64,000 bases of DNA from Gemmatimonadaceae bacterium (GTDB lineage Bacteria > Gemmatimonadota > Gemmatimonadetes > Gemmatimonadales > Gemmatimonadaceae). Made by a program: the position numbers and the translations under genes. Positions 1-8,155 of this stretch are shown piece after piece. The notes beneath the pieces are model-generated. The model was given only the letters and a program-made list of their open reading frames with translations, was not told the origin of the DNA and made no database searches. The DNA is taken from assembly GCA_016742275.1 (NCBI GenBank), contig JACVCD010000023.1, positions 1 through 64,000 of the forward strand. Reading direction: 5' to 3'. The stretch's first letter is position 1; each line of letters begins with the position of its first letter.

Positions 1-121
1 CACGACCTACAATACGGAGCGCCCCCATGACAGCCTCGGCGGGGTCCCTCCTCTCACCTTTCTGCCGAGGCCAACGACGCCGTCGGAGTCCAGTTTTCAA
101 CTGTCTGCTTGACGGGGAAGC

Positions 122-508
122 TTACGCTGCGATGTCGGATAACGGCGTCGAGTATACGTTCACGTCGGTCTGAAAAGCGACCGCACCTTCCGCCAGGTAG
201 TACATGACATCGGGACTGAGCCACGGCACACCGAGCGTCCATACAGTCACCATTGCAGGCACAAGCCATACCGGCAGCGCAGCAGCCTGGCGCATACGCA
301 GCACGTAGATCAGACCAGTCACAATAAAGAGCAACGAATGAACGAGCCGTCCAATCAACACCGACGGGCCAATCCCTAGCCACCAATCGAATTCGAGCAC
401 CCCAATGGAAGCATTCGGGCGAAACCAAATGCTGTAGGAGGGCGCGCACAGGATGAAACTGACAACCACCAATGCTATGGCGTATCTGTCCAACGAACGA
501 CTTTTCAT
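122..508 (-). CDS. Short GT-C-like integral membrane protein, probably truncated
   Basis: Predicted 128-residue protein with about three hydrophobic segments. It starts at the ATG at 508, because the upstream TTG at 529 has no better ribosome site. The last 30 residues contain SPDVMYYLAEG followed by VNVYSTPL. This resembles the early lumenal/periplasmic D-x-x-x-Y-L-x-x-G...NPY loop of GT-C polyprenyl-sugar glycosyltransferases, in which an Asp contacts the lipid-linked donor. Those enzymes are usually 400 residues or more, yet this frame stops (TAA) at 122. None of the three minus-strand frames in the remaining 121 bases gives a recognisable continuation. It may be a decayed gene or a short stand-alone protein. 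The divergent FAD protein at 745 and the GT-C-like proteins further right suggest a glycan-related neighbourhood. Function is not established. Confidence 0.5.
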   Translation of the reverse strand: MKSRSLDRYAIALVVVSFILCAPSYSIWFRPNASIGVLEFDWWLGIGPSVLIGRLVHSLLFIVTGLIYVLRMRQAAALPVWLVPAMVTVWTLGVPWLSPDVMYYLAEGAVAFQTDVNVYSTPLSDIAA

Positions 509-744
509 CAAATCGGTATGCAAGAACAAGCCAGTTCCTCGAGACGAGTGAAATCGCTATGAAACGAAAGATGAAGATTCTCTAATGTGTATTTCTGTTC
601 ACCGGCCTTATATCAGAAGGAGCTTGCCTAGGGGTACAGCAAGTCGTCCAGATTCAGAGATTCGCATGCAGAATCTTGAACCGCCATCTCTTTGGCCTCG
701 TTTCGCTCCGAGGCTTTCGTGACACTGTGCCTGCCTTCTGTTCT
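509..744. promoter_or_regulatory. Divergent intergenic region, AT-richer than its surroundings
   Basis: This 236-base region separates two divergently oriented genes and is visibly richer in A and T (about 560-620) than the flanking coding DNA, as expected for promoters. I could not assign convincing -35/-10 boxes. Confidence 0.3.
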
Positions 745-2259
745 ATGCGTGAGTCACGCCATACCGTCATCATCGGTGCGGGTCCTGCTGGCCTGACAGC
801 GGCCTATGAATTGGCACGACACGGCTATGCAGTTACGGTGCTCGAAGCGGATCCGACCTATTGCGGCGGCATTTCACGCACGGTGCAGTACAAGGGATTT
901 CACTTTGACATTGGCGGTCATCGCTTCTTCTCCAAATCGGAGCGTGTTGAAGCGCTGTGGCGCGAGATTCTCCCCAATGATTTTCTGGAAAGACCGCGTT
1001 CCAGCAGGATCTACTACGATGGCAAGTTCTTCGCGTACCCGCTTCGGCCACTGCAGGCGCTCTGGAATCTTGGGCTGCTCGAATCACTGCGATGCATACT
1101 GTCCTATGCAGCCATCCGCCTCAATCCCATTCGAAAGCCTCGAAACTTCGAAGAGTGGGTGACCAATCAATTCGGAGCCAGACTGTATCGCATCTTCTTC
1201 AAGACCTACACGGAGAAGGTCTGGGGAATGTCCTGCACCGAGATCTCTGCCGACTGGGCCGCGCAGCGCATCAAGGGTGTGTCTCTGGTTTCAGCCGTAT
1301 GGAACGCTCTGCGTCCCACACAGCAGGCCAACAGCAAGAACAACAAGACCACCATCAAGAGTCTGATCAACACATTTCGCTATCCAAGACTCGGCCCCGG
1401 AATGCTGTGGGACGCCTGCGCCGCCAAGATTCGCGCGCATGGCGGCACAGTACGACTGGGATGCACCGTCACTGCGCTCACGCAGGAGCCGAACGGGCAG
1501 TGGTCGGTGCACCACACCAATGCCGATGGCAGGCATGAGACGAGCAGCGCGGACCACATCGTCTCATCTGCTCCACTGCGAGAGATCGTCGGCTCGACTA
1601 CCCCTGCTTTCCCCGATGCCGCTGCGAAGGCAGCCAATCGACTGAGCTACCGGGACTTCCTCACCGTTGCCGTCATACTTCGCGACCGCGGTACATTCGA
1701 CGACAACTGGATCTACGTGCACGACAGCAGTGTGAAGGTCGGTCGCATTCAGAATTTCAAATCGTGGTCGCCGGAAATGGTCCCCGATCCGTCGCTCACC
1801 TGCTACGGCCTCGAATACTTCTGCTTCGAGGGCGACGGTCTGTGGGAAAGCTCTGACACCGACCTGGCTGACCGAGCCATGCGCGAACTGGAGCAACTGG
1901 GGTTGGCATCACGCGCTGATTTCGTCGACGCTTGTGTGGTGCGTCAGAAGAAGGCCTACCCTGTGTACGACGATGCGTATGCCGCGAATGTTCAGGTCGT
2001 GCGCGACGCCATCGCGTCTCACTATCCCGGCCTGCATCTCGTGGGCCGCAATGGTATGCACAAGTACAACAATCAGGATCACGCCATGATGACGGGACTG
2101 CTCGTGGCGGAAAACATTCTGGCTGGATCACCGGTGCATGATCCGTGGCGCGTCAATGAGGATGCCGAATATCACGAGGAGGTTCGCTCATCGCATGCAC
2201 CCGCACGGGAGTATCATGGTGCCTCAGGACTGCGCGCCGTCCCTACACGTGCCAGCTAG
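745..2259 (+). CDS. FAD-dependent oxidoreductase, UDP-galactopyranose mutase / protoporphyrinogen-oxidase-like
   Basis: Predicted 504-residue flavoprotein. The N-terminal Rossmann fold shows GAGPAG at residues 11-16 after the beta strand TVIIG, and the ribose-binding acidic residue lies in VLEAD at about 32-36. The segment GGISRTVQYKGFHFDIGGHR and the C-terminal HKYNNQDHAM are typical of the amine-oxidase/UGM-like family often found beside polysaccharide glycosyltransferases. The ATG at 745 is chosen because it places the Rossmann strand right at the N-terminus. A TTG at 676 would add 23 poorly protein-like residues. It converges with the membrane protein ending at 2276, only 16 bases away. 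The likely role is modification of a sugar nucleotide or isoprenoid-linked substrate. Family membership is clear, but the exact substrate is not. Confidence 0.8.
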   Translation: MRESRHTVIIGAGPAGLTAAYELARHGYAVTVLEADPTYCGGISRTVQYKGFHFDIGGHRFFSKSERVEALWREILPNDFLERPRSSRIYYDGKFFAYPLRPLQALWNLGLLESLRCILSYAAIRLNPIRKPRNFEEWVTNQFGARLYRIFFKTYTEKVWGMSCTEISADWAAQRIKGVSLVSAVWNALRPTQQANSKNNKTTIKSLINTFRYPRLGPGMLWDACAAKIRAHGGTVRLGCTVTALTQEPNGQWSVHHTNADGRHETSSADHIVSSAPLREIVGSTTPAFPDAAAKAANRLSYRDFLTVAVILRDRGTFDDNWIYVHDSSVKVGRIQNFKSWSPEMVPDPSLTCYGLEYFCFEGDGLWESSDTDLADRAMRELEQLGLASRADFVDACVVRQKKAYPVYDDAYAANVQVVRDAIASHYPGLHLVGRNGMHKYNNQDHAMMTGLLVAENILAGSPVHDPWRVNEDAEYHEEVRSSHAPAREYHGASGLRAVPTRAS

Positions 2260-2275
2260 CATGCCCCGGACGGCG

Positions 2276-4276
2276 CTACCTCACGACAGATCCAGCATTG
2301 CACGACACCAGTCGTACTGAATCGATCGTGCGCCAGGTGCCGCCTCGCTCCTCTGGCGGTTCGAAACGAGTGGCCGGCAGACGTATCACAGTACCGGGTA
2401 CGTCGACATCCGAAGGCAACGGTAGAACCACGGTGCTCGGAGCATCCGGCATCCGACAGAGACGCTCCACGTGAGACAGATCGAGCACTCGTCGCTGCGC
2501 ACGATAGTGTACCGCATCTTCGAATGGCACGACGGCCGAGTCTACCAGAGCCTCGAACCTCGGCGCCCATTGAATGGCCAAAGAACGGCTGAACACCTTG
2601 GCTACCCCTTGATTGACGGTGCCCCAAGACGGCCGAGCAAACAGTGCCCAGCTTTCGAGGCCCCCACTGGACCACGCCAGCGGCCCCGGACCGGTTTCTG
2701 CTTGTGATGGTAAGGCGACACCAGAGAATGATCGCGCCAATCCTGCTTCCATCGCGCGTTCGTAGGTTGATCGCTGATCACTCAACAGCACGACGAAGAG
2801 CGCAATTCCGAGCGATAGAACTGCACGATTGACCGGTCGTGGCGGAGTACCGATCGACCGCTGACCATTTGCCAATCTGCGCTGAGTGATCAACGCGAGT
2901 ATCGCTCCAATGCACAGCAATGCCGCGGGAGTTCCCGTGCGGAAGGCCATGAGCCAGCGAGATGGAATAGCACCCGCCGGCGCCGCGCCCAACACCTGTA
3001 GCGTGATGACTGCCTGCAGAGCATAGTAGCCAACAACGCAGATCCCTAGCGCCCCTGCCAGCGCCAATGGCGCAATAGACGGGAATCGCAAAGCGAAACG
3101 ACCGAACAGTTGATTCGACTCTCGCGAGATCCCCCATGCCATGACCGCCACAACCACCACGGCCGGCGTGAAGCTCACCAACATCCACGCGCTCGCGAGC
3201 AGAATGACACTCAGTTTGGATCGAATCTGGGCCTGATCATCAGCTTCCTCCTTTGAACCGCCGTCGCCGACATGGTGCGCATGTAAACCAATACCAACAG
3301 TCGATAGCACAGCGACCAACCACAAAGCTCGCCATGGTTGCGCCTGTCCCATAAGCCGATGAGACAGTAGATCCACACCGACTCCTGACAACACCAGACC
3401 AGCTACACCCACCAGGATCACGCCATCCACTAGCGGCCGCGCGTCCGCTCTGGCACAGGTTCGTGCAATGGCCAGAGAGGTCAACTGCAACACGACGCGC
3501 GCCAGATCAATACTCGACCAATGCCGCAACAGAATCAGCGAGTGGTAATGATCAAGTATCTGTAGCCAAACGGCATCGAATCTTCCCAACAGCATACCAT
3601 CGCCAGATACAAGCACCGCCGCCGCAGCGATGCCGATACCCAAAGTCAAACCACCGCCAAGCAGCACGCCGCGTACCCGATCATTGGAAGCCGCGATCAT
3701 GACAATCACCGCGATTACCGGTGCAGTCATGATCGGGTGTACAATGGCCGCGACACCAATCAGAGCACACACTCGCCACCATCGCGCACCGAGCGCCTGG
3801 ACGATGGCCAGCATGCCCAGCGCTTCGGCCAGCGCACGTGGCGCCGCAAACGGCTCAGCAAATCGAATGGTCGATGCGCCACCATAGAACGTGTGCAGGG
3901 AACCGAGCAAGACTATCACGGCGGCAATTCCGCCGGAGCTCAGCGACCTCGGTGCCACTGCACGCACGAGGCCCCACGCGGCGGCAAACCACAACACCAG
4001 CGCGCCGTAGGTCAGCGTGACAAGCGCGGGTGTCAATCCAATGGCCTGCGCGAACCATCGCATCATGGCAGGATACAGGGTCTTCCCGCCCTGTCCGTCC
4101 AGCGTGAACATGATATCCTGGCCGATACCCGCGGGATCGAGCGGCGCCAATGCGTAGCCCACATACAGGCGCGCATCATGCACGATGCCTTCATATGGCC
4201 GCATCAGCAGAAATGCACTCAATGCCAGCAACACCGCGGCCAATGAGGCAAGACGTTCATTCCGTGTCTCGCTCAT
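2276..4276 (-). CDS. Large polytopic membrane protein, GT-C-like, function unknown
   Basis: Predicted 666-residue protein with roughly ten or more membrane spans in the first 450 residues, then a soluble C-terminal part of about 150 residues. After the first span comes an extracytoplasmic loop with HDARLYVGYALAPLDPAG, placed like the acidic loop of GT-C glycosyltransferases. I do not recognise a named family. The start is the ATG at 4276, which overlaps the stop of the upstream gene in an ATGA (4273-4276), so the two are translationally coupled and probably work together. The soluble C-terminal segment has scattered aromatic and Cys residues and no motif I can name. An alternative is an O-antigen-polymerase- or YfhO-like protein. 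I am confident it is a real gene and unsure of its function. Confidence 0.75.
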   Translation of the reverse strand: MSETRNERLASLAAVLLALSAFLLMRPYEGIVHDARLYVGYALAPLDPAGIGQDIMFTLDGQGGKTLYPAMMRWFAQAIGLTPALVTLTYGALVLWFAAAWGLVRAVAPRSLSSGGIAAVIVLLGSLHTFYGGASTIRFAEPFAAPRALAEALGMLAIVQALGARWWRVCALIGVAAIVHPIMTAPVIAVIVMIAASNDRVRGVLLGGGLTLGIGIAAAAVLVSGDGMLLGRFDAVWLQILDHYHSLILLRHWSSIDLARVVLQLTSLAIARTCARADARPLVDGVILVGVAGLVLSGVGVDLLSHRLMGQAQPWRALWLVAVLSTVGIGLHAHHVGDGGSKEEADDQAQIRSKLSVILLASAWMLVSFTPAVVVVAVMAWGISRESNQLFGRFALRFPSIAPLALAGALGICVVGYYALQAVITLQVLGAAPAGAIPSRWLMAFRTGTPAALLCIGAILALITQRRLANGQRSIGTPPRPVNRAVLSLGIALFVVLLSDQRSTYERAMEAGLARSFSGVALPSQAETGPGPLAWSSGGLESWALFARPSWGTVNQGVAKVFSRSLAIQWAPRFEALVDSAVVPFEDAVHYRAQRRVLDLSHVERLCRMPDAPSTVVLPLPSDVDVPGTVIRLPATRFEPPEERGGTWRTIDSVRLVSCNAGSVVR

Positions 4277-5907
4277 GGTTCGACCCGCCCCGCGAGCGCC
4301 GCGCAGTTCGAACTTCCCACTTCTCGTGTCCACCACGCCCGACGCACCCAGAGCTCAATCGTTCCCGGAGTCGCCTGAGCGTCTGACAGAATTGGCATCC
4401 ACGCACTGTCGGCACGGATCAACCCAAGCGTGGCATGTCCGGAAGAAAACGCCACGACATCTCCTGCGCGCCACGGCTGATGCACCGGTGAGCCTTCACG
4501 GAGTTGCTGGCGCGCTTCTGCACGTGCCACGGAGTCCGGGAAAATGGTACGTCCATCAATGGACCAGGAAATCTGTGGAATGCGCCAGGCGAGGTAACTC
4601 CCGTAGTCGAAATTCGTGATGCCACGCGTGGCAGACTCGACCCCACGTCTTTCCTGACGGTCAGACACTGCGCATTCGAGCACCTCAACAATCGGCGCGA
4701 GTTCACGGGCATACGGATGCGGCAGCCCCTCGATATCAGCAGCGCGACGCGCACTCTGCGCCGCATGCAGCACCGCAGATGTGACCACGATGCACCATGC
4801 CAGAAGCGTGGCGCGCGCAATGCGCGATGAGCGAGGGAGAGGAATCGCGCTGCAGGCCATCGCCATCCATGGCAGCGCCAGTAACCACCAAAGCAGCAGG
4901 CCGCGTACAGCAAGACCGAACAGCACAAGTCCGGTCATCCATGACAATCCCATCCACACACGTTCCCGCGTGCGACTCTGAGCGACGGGACGCGTGAGTG
5001 GCAACATCAGCAGCGCTAAAACCAGCAACTGTGTTCCCAACGATGTGTGTGTGAGATAGGCGAAGCCCGACTCGTGCTCGAGAATTGGCGACGCCGCTCC
5101 GAATAGCGCATTGGGTGAAAAATTGAGCACGAACGCCGACACCAGATGCGCAGCATTCGGCGTGAGCATCCAGCCAAACAACATGGCAGCAACCCATACC
5201 CATGCTCGCCGGATTGGGGTCGAGGCTAAAACCCATACCACAGGCGCCAGTGTCAACGGGAACAACAAGTGCGAATTGACCGCGATCATGCCACTGATCG
5301 TGGCCACCAGTAGTGGAATCGCCGGCAGCCCATCGGTGCGCTCAGCAACGACATGACGCCGAAATAGCGTCGCAGATCCCCACGCCAACGGCACAGCAAC
5401 AGCCAATAGCAGCTGCGGTCGCGCCGCTGGTTGCACCTGACTCCATAGCAGGATGTGCACGGCCGCAACGATGCGTGCAGACCACACCGTCCACTGCTGC
5501 GTGCGCGCCAGCCACCAGATCGCCCACGCCGACGCACCGGCAATCGTGGCATGAACAAGCGAAACACCAAGTGACCCAAGTGCCCGCCAGCCAACGGCGT
5601 AGAGCACTTCAGGCAACCAGGAATAGGCAATGAACGAAGCACCGGCGCGCGTCCACGCGAATGGCTCGATGGTCGGCAACTGTCCATGATCCAGAATCCA
5701 GTCGCCCGTCAACAGGTGCATGGGCAAATCGGGATCATCGAGCGGTGCGATCAGCGCGCCAAGCACCGCAGCGATGAGACACAGCCAGAAGTCCCAGCGC
5801 CGCAAGACTCCGGTCACGCGTTCGATGGAGTTAACTTCAGAAATGCCGTCAACCGGCGACGCGAGCCGGTTATTCAATTCACTCTGTTCGCCTGATGCCT
5901 GTGTCAT
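4273..5907 (-). CDS. Polytopic GT-C-fold glycosyltransferase-like membrane protein
   Basis: Predicted 544-residue membrane protein. After the first span (about 38-54) it carries DDPDLPMHLLTGDWILDHG and, some 15 residues on, FIAYSWLPEVLYA. This is the characteristic first periplasmic loop of a widespread uncharacterised GT-C-like family (D-x-D...H...G-x-W/R-I...HG...W-L). The next 300 residues are mostly hydrophobic, and the last 150 form a soluble domain. It is coupled to the 666-residue membrane protein downstream by an ATGA overlap. Its ATG at 5907 lies inside the first codons of the divergent ABC ATPase gene (ATG at 5895), so the two 5' ends overlap by 13 bases unless one start is further in. 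A distant paralogue with the same loop lies at 30043-31560. Confidence 0.75.
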   Translation of the reverse strand: MTQASGEQSELNNRLASPVDGISEVNSIERVTGVLRRWDFWLCLIAAVLGALIAPLDDPDLPMHLLTGDWILDHGQLPTIEPFAWTRAGASFIAYSWLPEVLYAVGWRALGSLGVSLVHATIAGASAWAIWWLARTQQWTVWSARIVAAVHILLWSQVQPAARPQLLLAVAVPLAWGSATLFRRHVVAERTDGLPAIPLLVATISGMIAVNSHLLFPLTLAPVVWVLASTPIRRAWVWVAAMLFGWMLTPNAAHLVSAFVLNFSPNALFGAASPILEHESGFAYLTHTSLGTQLLVLALLMLPLTRPVAQSRTRERVWMGLSWMTGLVLFGLAVRGLLLWWLLALPWMAMACSAIPLPRSSRIARATLLAWCIVVTSAVLHAAQSARRAADIEGLPHPYARELAPIVEVLECAVSDRQERRGVESATRGITNFDYGSYLAWRIPQISWSIDGRTIFPDSVARAEARQQLREGSPVHQPWRAGDVVAFSSGHATLGLIRADSAWMPILSDAQATPGTIELWVRRAWWTREVGSSNCAALAGRVEP

Positions 5908-6869
5908 CCGACGTCATTCGAGTTGAGCACATCCGAAAAGCGTATGCGAATCATGTGGCGGTTCGCGACGTGTCGCTGCGTGTGAGGGCTGGTACGATCT
6001 TCGGTCTGTTGGGACCCAATGGTGCCGGCAAGACCACCTCCATCCGGATGATCCTGAATATTCTGGCACCGGATTCGGGGCGAATCGAGGTGCTGGGGCG
6101 CCCGTCCACCGATCCCGGCATTGTGGATCGCCTCGGCTATCTGCCGGAAGAACGCGGACTCTATCGCAAGATGGAGGTGCGCCGCGTGCTGCGCTTCCTC
6201 GGTCGTCTCAAGGGTATCGAAGTTCGCGATGCCGATCGACGCATCGACAAATGGCTCGAACGTCTCGGCTTGCGTTCCGATAGTCAGGACTGGAGTCGTG
6301 CCAAAGTCGAGGATCTGTCGCGAGGCATGCAGCAGAAGGTGCAGTTCGCCGGCACCATGCTGCATGATCCGGAGCTGGTCATTCTCGACGAACCGTTCAG
6401 TGGCCTCGATCCGGTCAACGCGCAGGCGCTCAAGGACACCGTTCTGGATCTGCGTCGACTTGGTCGCACGGTCGTGTTCAGCACGCATGTCATGGACGCC
6501 GCCGAACGCATGTGTGACGAAGTTGCCATCATTGCGCGCGGTGAAGTCGTGGCCGACGGCACGCTTGAATCCTTGCGCGCCGCACATGGTGGCAGCGGTC
6601 GTCTTCATATCCGCTTCGGCGCCAACGGCCGCGATCGGGCGAGTGGCGTTCTGGCCGACACGTCGCTGGTGGCTGCGCTGGATGATCATGGCCAGGCCGT
6701 GGATGTTGATCTCGCCGACGGCGTCTCTCCGCAGACGCTGCTGCGTGCTCTGGTCAGCCACGACGTTGTCATCGAAAAATTCGACCGGACGGAAATCTCC
6801 TTGCACCGCATCTTCCTCGATCGTGTAGGCGCCACCGGTGTGGAAGCGGGGGTCAGCGGCCATGGGTAA
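5895..6869 (+). CDS. natA: ABC exporter ATP-binding protein, NatA type
   Basis: Predicted 324-residue ATPase. Walker A is GPNGAGKTT (about residues 38-46), the signature is LSRGMQQK, and Walker B with its catalytic Glu is LVILDEPFSGLDP. A C-terminal domain of about 90 residues after the nucleotide-binding domain is typical of NatA/YhaQ-like subunits of ABC-2 exporters. The stop overlaps the ATG of the permease gene by eight bases (6862-6869), so the two are cotranslated and form one transporter. Na+ export is the function known for NatAB of Bacillus. Homologues also export drugs or peptides, so the substrate here is open. The proposed ATG at 5895 overlaps the start of the divergent gene. Later in-frame GTG starts exist, but they would trim the first beta strand. 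Confidence 0.85.
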   Translation: MPVSSDVIRVEHIRKAYANHVAVRDVSLRVRAGTIFGLLGPNGAGKTTSIRMILNILAPDSGRIEVLGRPSTDPGIVDRLGYLPEERGLYRKMEVRRVLRFLGRLKGIEVRDADRRIDKWLERLGLRSDSQDWSRAKVEDLSRGMQQKVQFAGTMLHDPELVILDEPFSGLDPVNAQALKDTVLDLRRLGRTVVFSTHVMDAAERMCDEVAIIARGEVVADGTLESLRAAHGGSGRLHIRFGANGRDRASGVLADTSLVAALDDHGQAVDVDLADGVSPQTLLRALVSHDVVIEKFDRTEISLHRIFLDRVGATGVEAGVSGHG

Positions 6870-8148
6870 GCTGCTCGCCGTCATCTCCCGCGAATTTGGC
6901 GAACGTGTACGTTCGCGCTGGTTCGTCATTACCACGCTATTTGCGCCCGTGCTGTTTGCAGCGCTGTTCATTGGTCCGCCGTATCTCGCGTTCAAGTCTT
7001 CGCGAACGGTTGATCTCTCTACACTGCGCATCATCGATGCAACCACACCCGCCATGGGTGATGGTGTGGCATTGGAGCTCGCGGGCGGGCTCACGGGCAC
7101 GGGCAAACGTCCCGACATCGTGACCGTGACACCGGACCGACTCACATCCGTGGTGGACTCGCTGCGAGAAGCGGTTCGCACAAACGCCGTGAGCGGTCTG
7201 GTGGTGCTCGCGCCAGCCACCCAGCAGTCTGGGGACTTCAAGCTCATCCTATCGAGCAGCGCACCACTAGCAACGGGTGATCGCGTCCGCGCTGCAGTCG
7301 GCAAGGAAGTGTTGCGCTCCCGCATTGCCGAAGCCGGTATCGATCTCGATATGGCGCAGCGCATTGCGCAATCGAAAGCCACCGCCACCATCGAGCGTGT
7401 TTCGCGTGACGGCCGGAGCTCCACCTCGCAGGTCAATCTGATCTTCGGCGCCGGCGTGGCCGTGTTGTTGTACATGGTCATCCTGCTGTACGGCCAGATC
7501 GTGCTGCGTGGTGTGACCGAAGAAAAGCAAAGCCGCGTTTCGGAAATCGTGCTCGCCAGCGTTTCGCCCAAAGTTCTTCTCTCGGGCAAGGTGCTCGGCA
7601 TCGGCGGCGTCGCGTTGGTGCAGCTCAGCGTATGGACCACTTCGGTGGTGCTGTTGCTCATGAACCGCGGGCGTCTGCTTGGTGCGCTTGGTGTCACCAG
7701 CACGAATCTCCAGATGCCCACCGTCGCTCCGCTGGATTTGATACCTCTGCTGGCGTATTTCCTGCTCGGGTATGTCTTGTACGCTGCGCTGTTCGCGACT
7801 GTCGGCAGCATCGTGAGCTCGGAGCAGGAGGCACAACAAGCGCAGACACCAGTGCTCATGCTGCTCGTAGGCAGCATGGCGCTGCTGCAACCGGCACTAC
7901 AGGATCCCGATGGACCGATTGCACGATTCATGAGCCTGATGCCGTTTTCGTCGCCCATTCTCATGCCGCTTCGCCTGGGACTCGGCTCGGTGCCAACCGA
8001 ACAGGTTACGGTCTCGATCTGCATCCTGGCGCTCACGGCGGTTGGTGCGATGCTGCTTGCCGGTCGCATGTATCGGACGGCACTGCTGATGCACGGCAAG
8101 CGTCCATCACTGGCCGAGATTGCGCGCTGGATTCGGCGCAACGACTGA
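6862..8148 (+). CDS. natB: ABC-2 type permease, NatB type
   Basis: Predicted 428-residue membrane subunit. One N-terminal span (about 20-40) is followed by an extracytoplasmic domain of about 170 residues and then five or six C-terminal spans. This is the classical NatB/ABC-2 'membrane protein 3' layout. The motif VTEEKQSRVSEIVLASVSP after the second span is the conserved EEKxxR coupling element of the family. The ATG at 6862 is chosen over the GTG at 6838, since it begins MGKLLAVISREFGERV, the usual start of these permeases. It overlaps the ATPase stop by eight bases. It converges with the FlgO/TPR gene, with only seven bases between the stops, and an inverted repeat spans that junction. Confidence 0.85.
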   Translation: MGKLLAVISREFGERVRSRWFVITTLFAPVLFAALFIGPPYLAFKSSRTVDLSTLRIIDATTPAMGDGVALELAGGLTGTGKRPDIVTVTPDRLTSVVDSLREAVRTNAVSGLVVLAPATQQSGDFKLILSSSAPLATGDRVRAAVGKEVLRSRIAEAGIDLDMAQRIAQSKATATIERVSRDGRSSTSQVNLIFGAGVAVLLYMVILLYGQIVLRGVTEEKQSRVSEIVLASVSPKVLLSGKVLGIGGVALVQLSVWTTSVVLLLMNRGRLLGALGVTSTNLQMPTVAPLDLIPLLAYFLLGYVLYAALFATVGSIVSSEQEAQQAQTPVLMLLVGSMALLQPALQDPDGPIARFMSLMPFSSPILMPLRLGLGSVPTEQVTVSICILALTAVGAMLLAGRMYRTALLMHGKRPSLAEIARWIRRND

Positions 8149-8155
8149 CGCGGGT

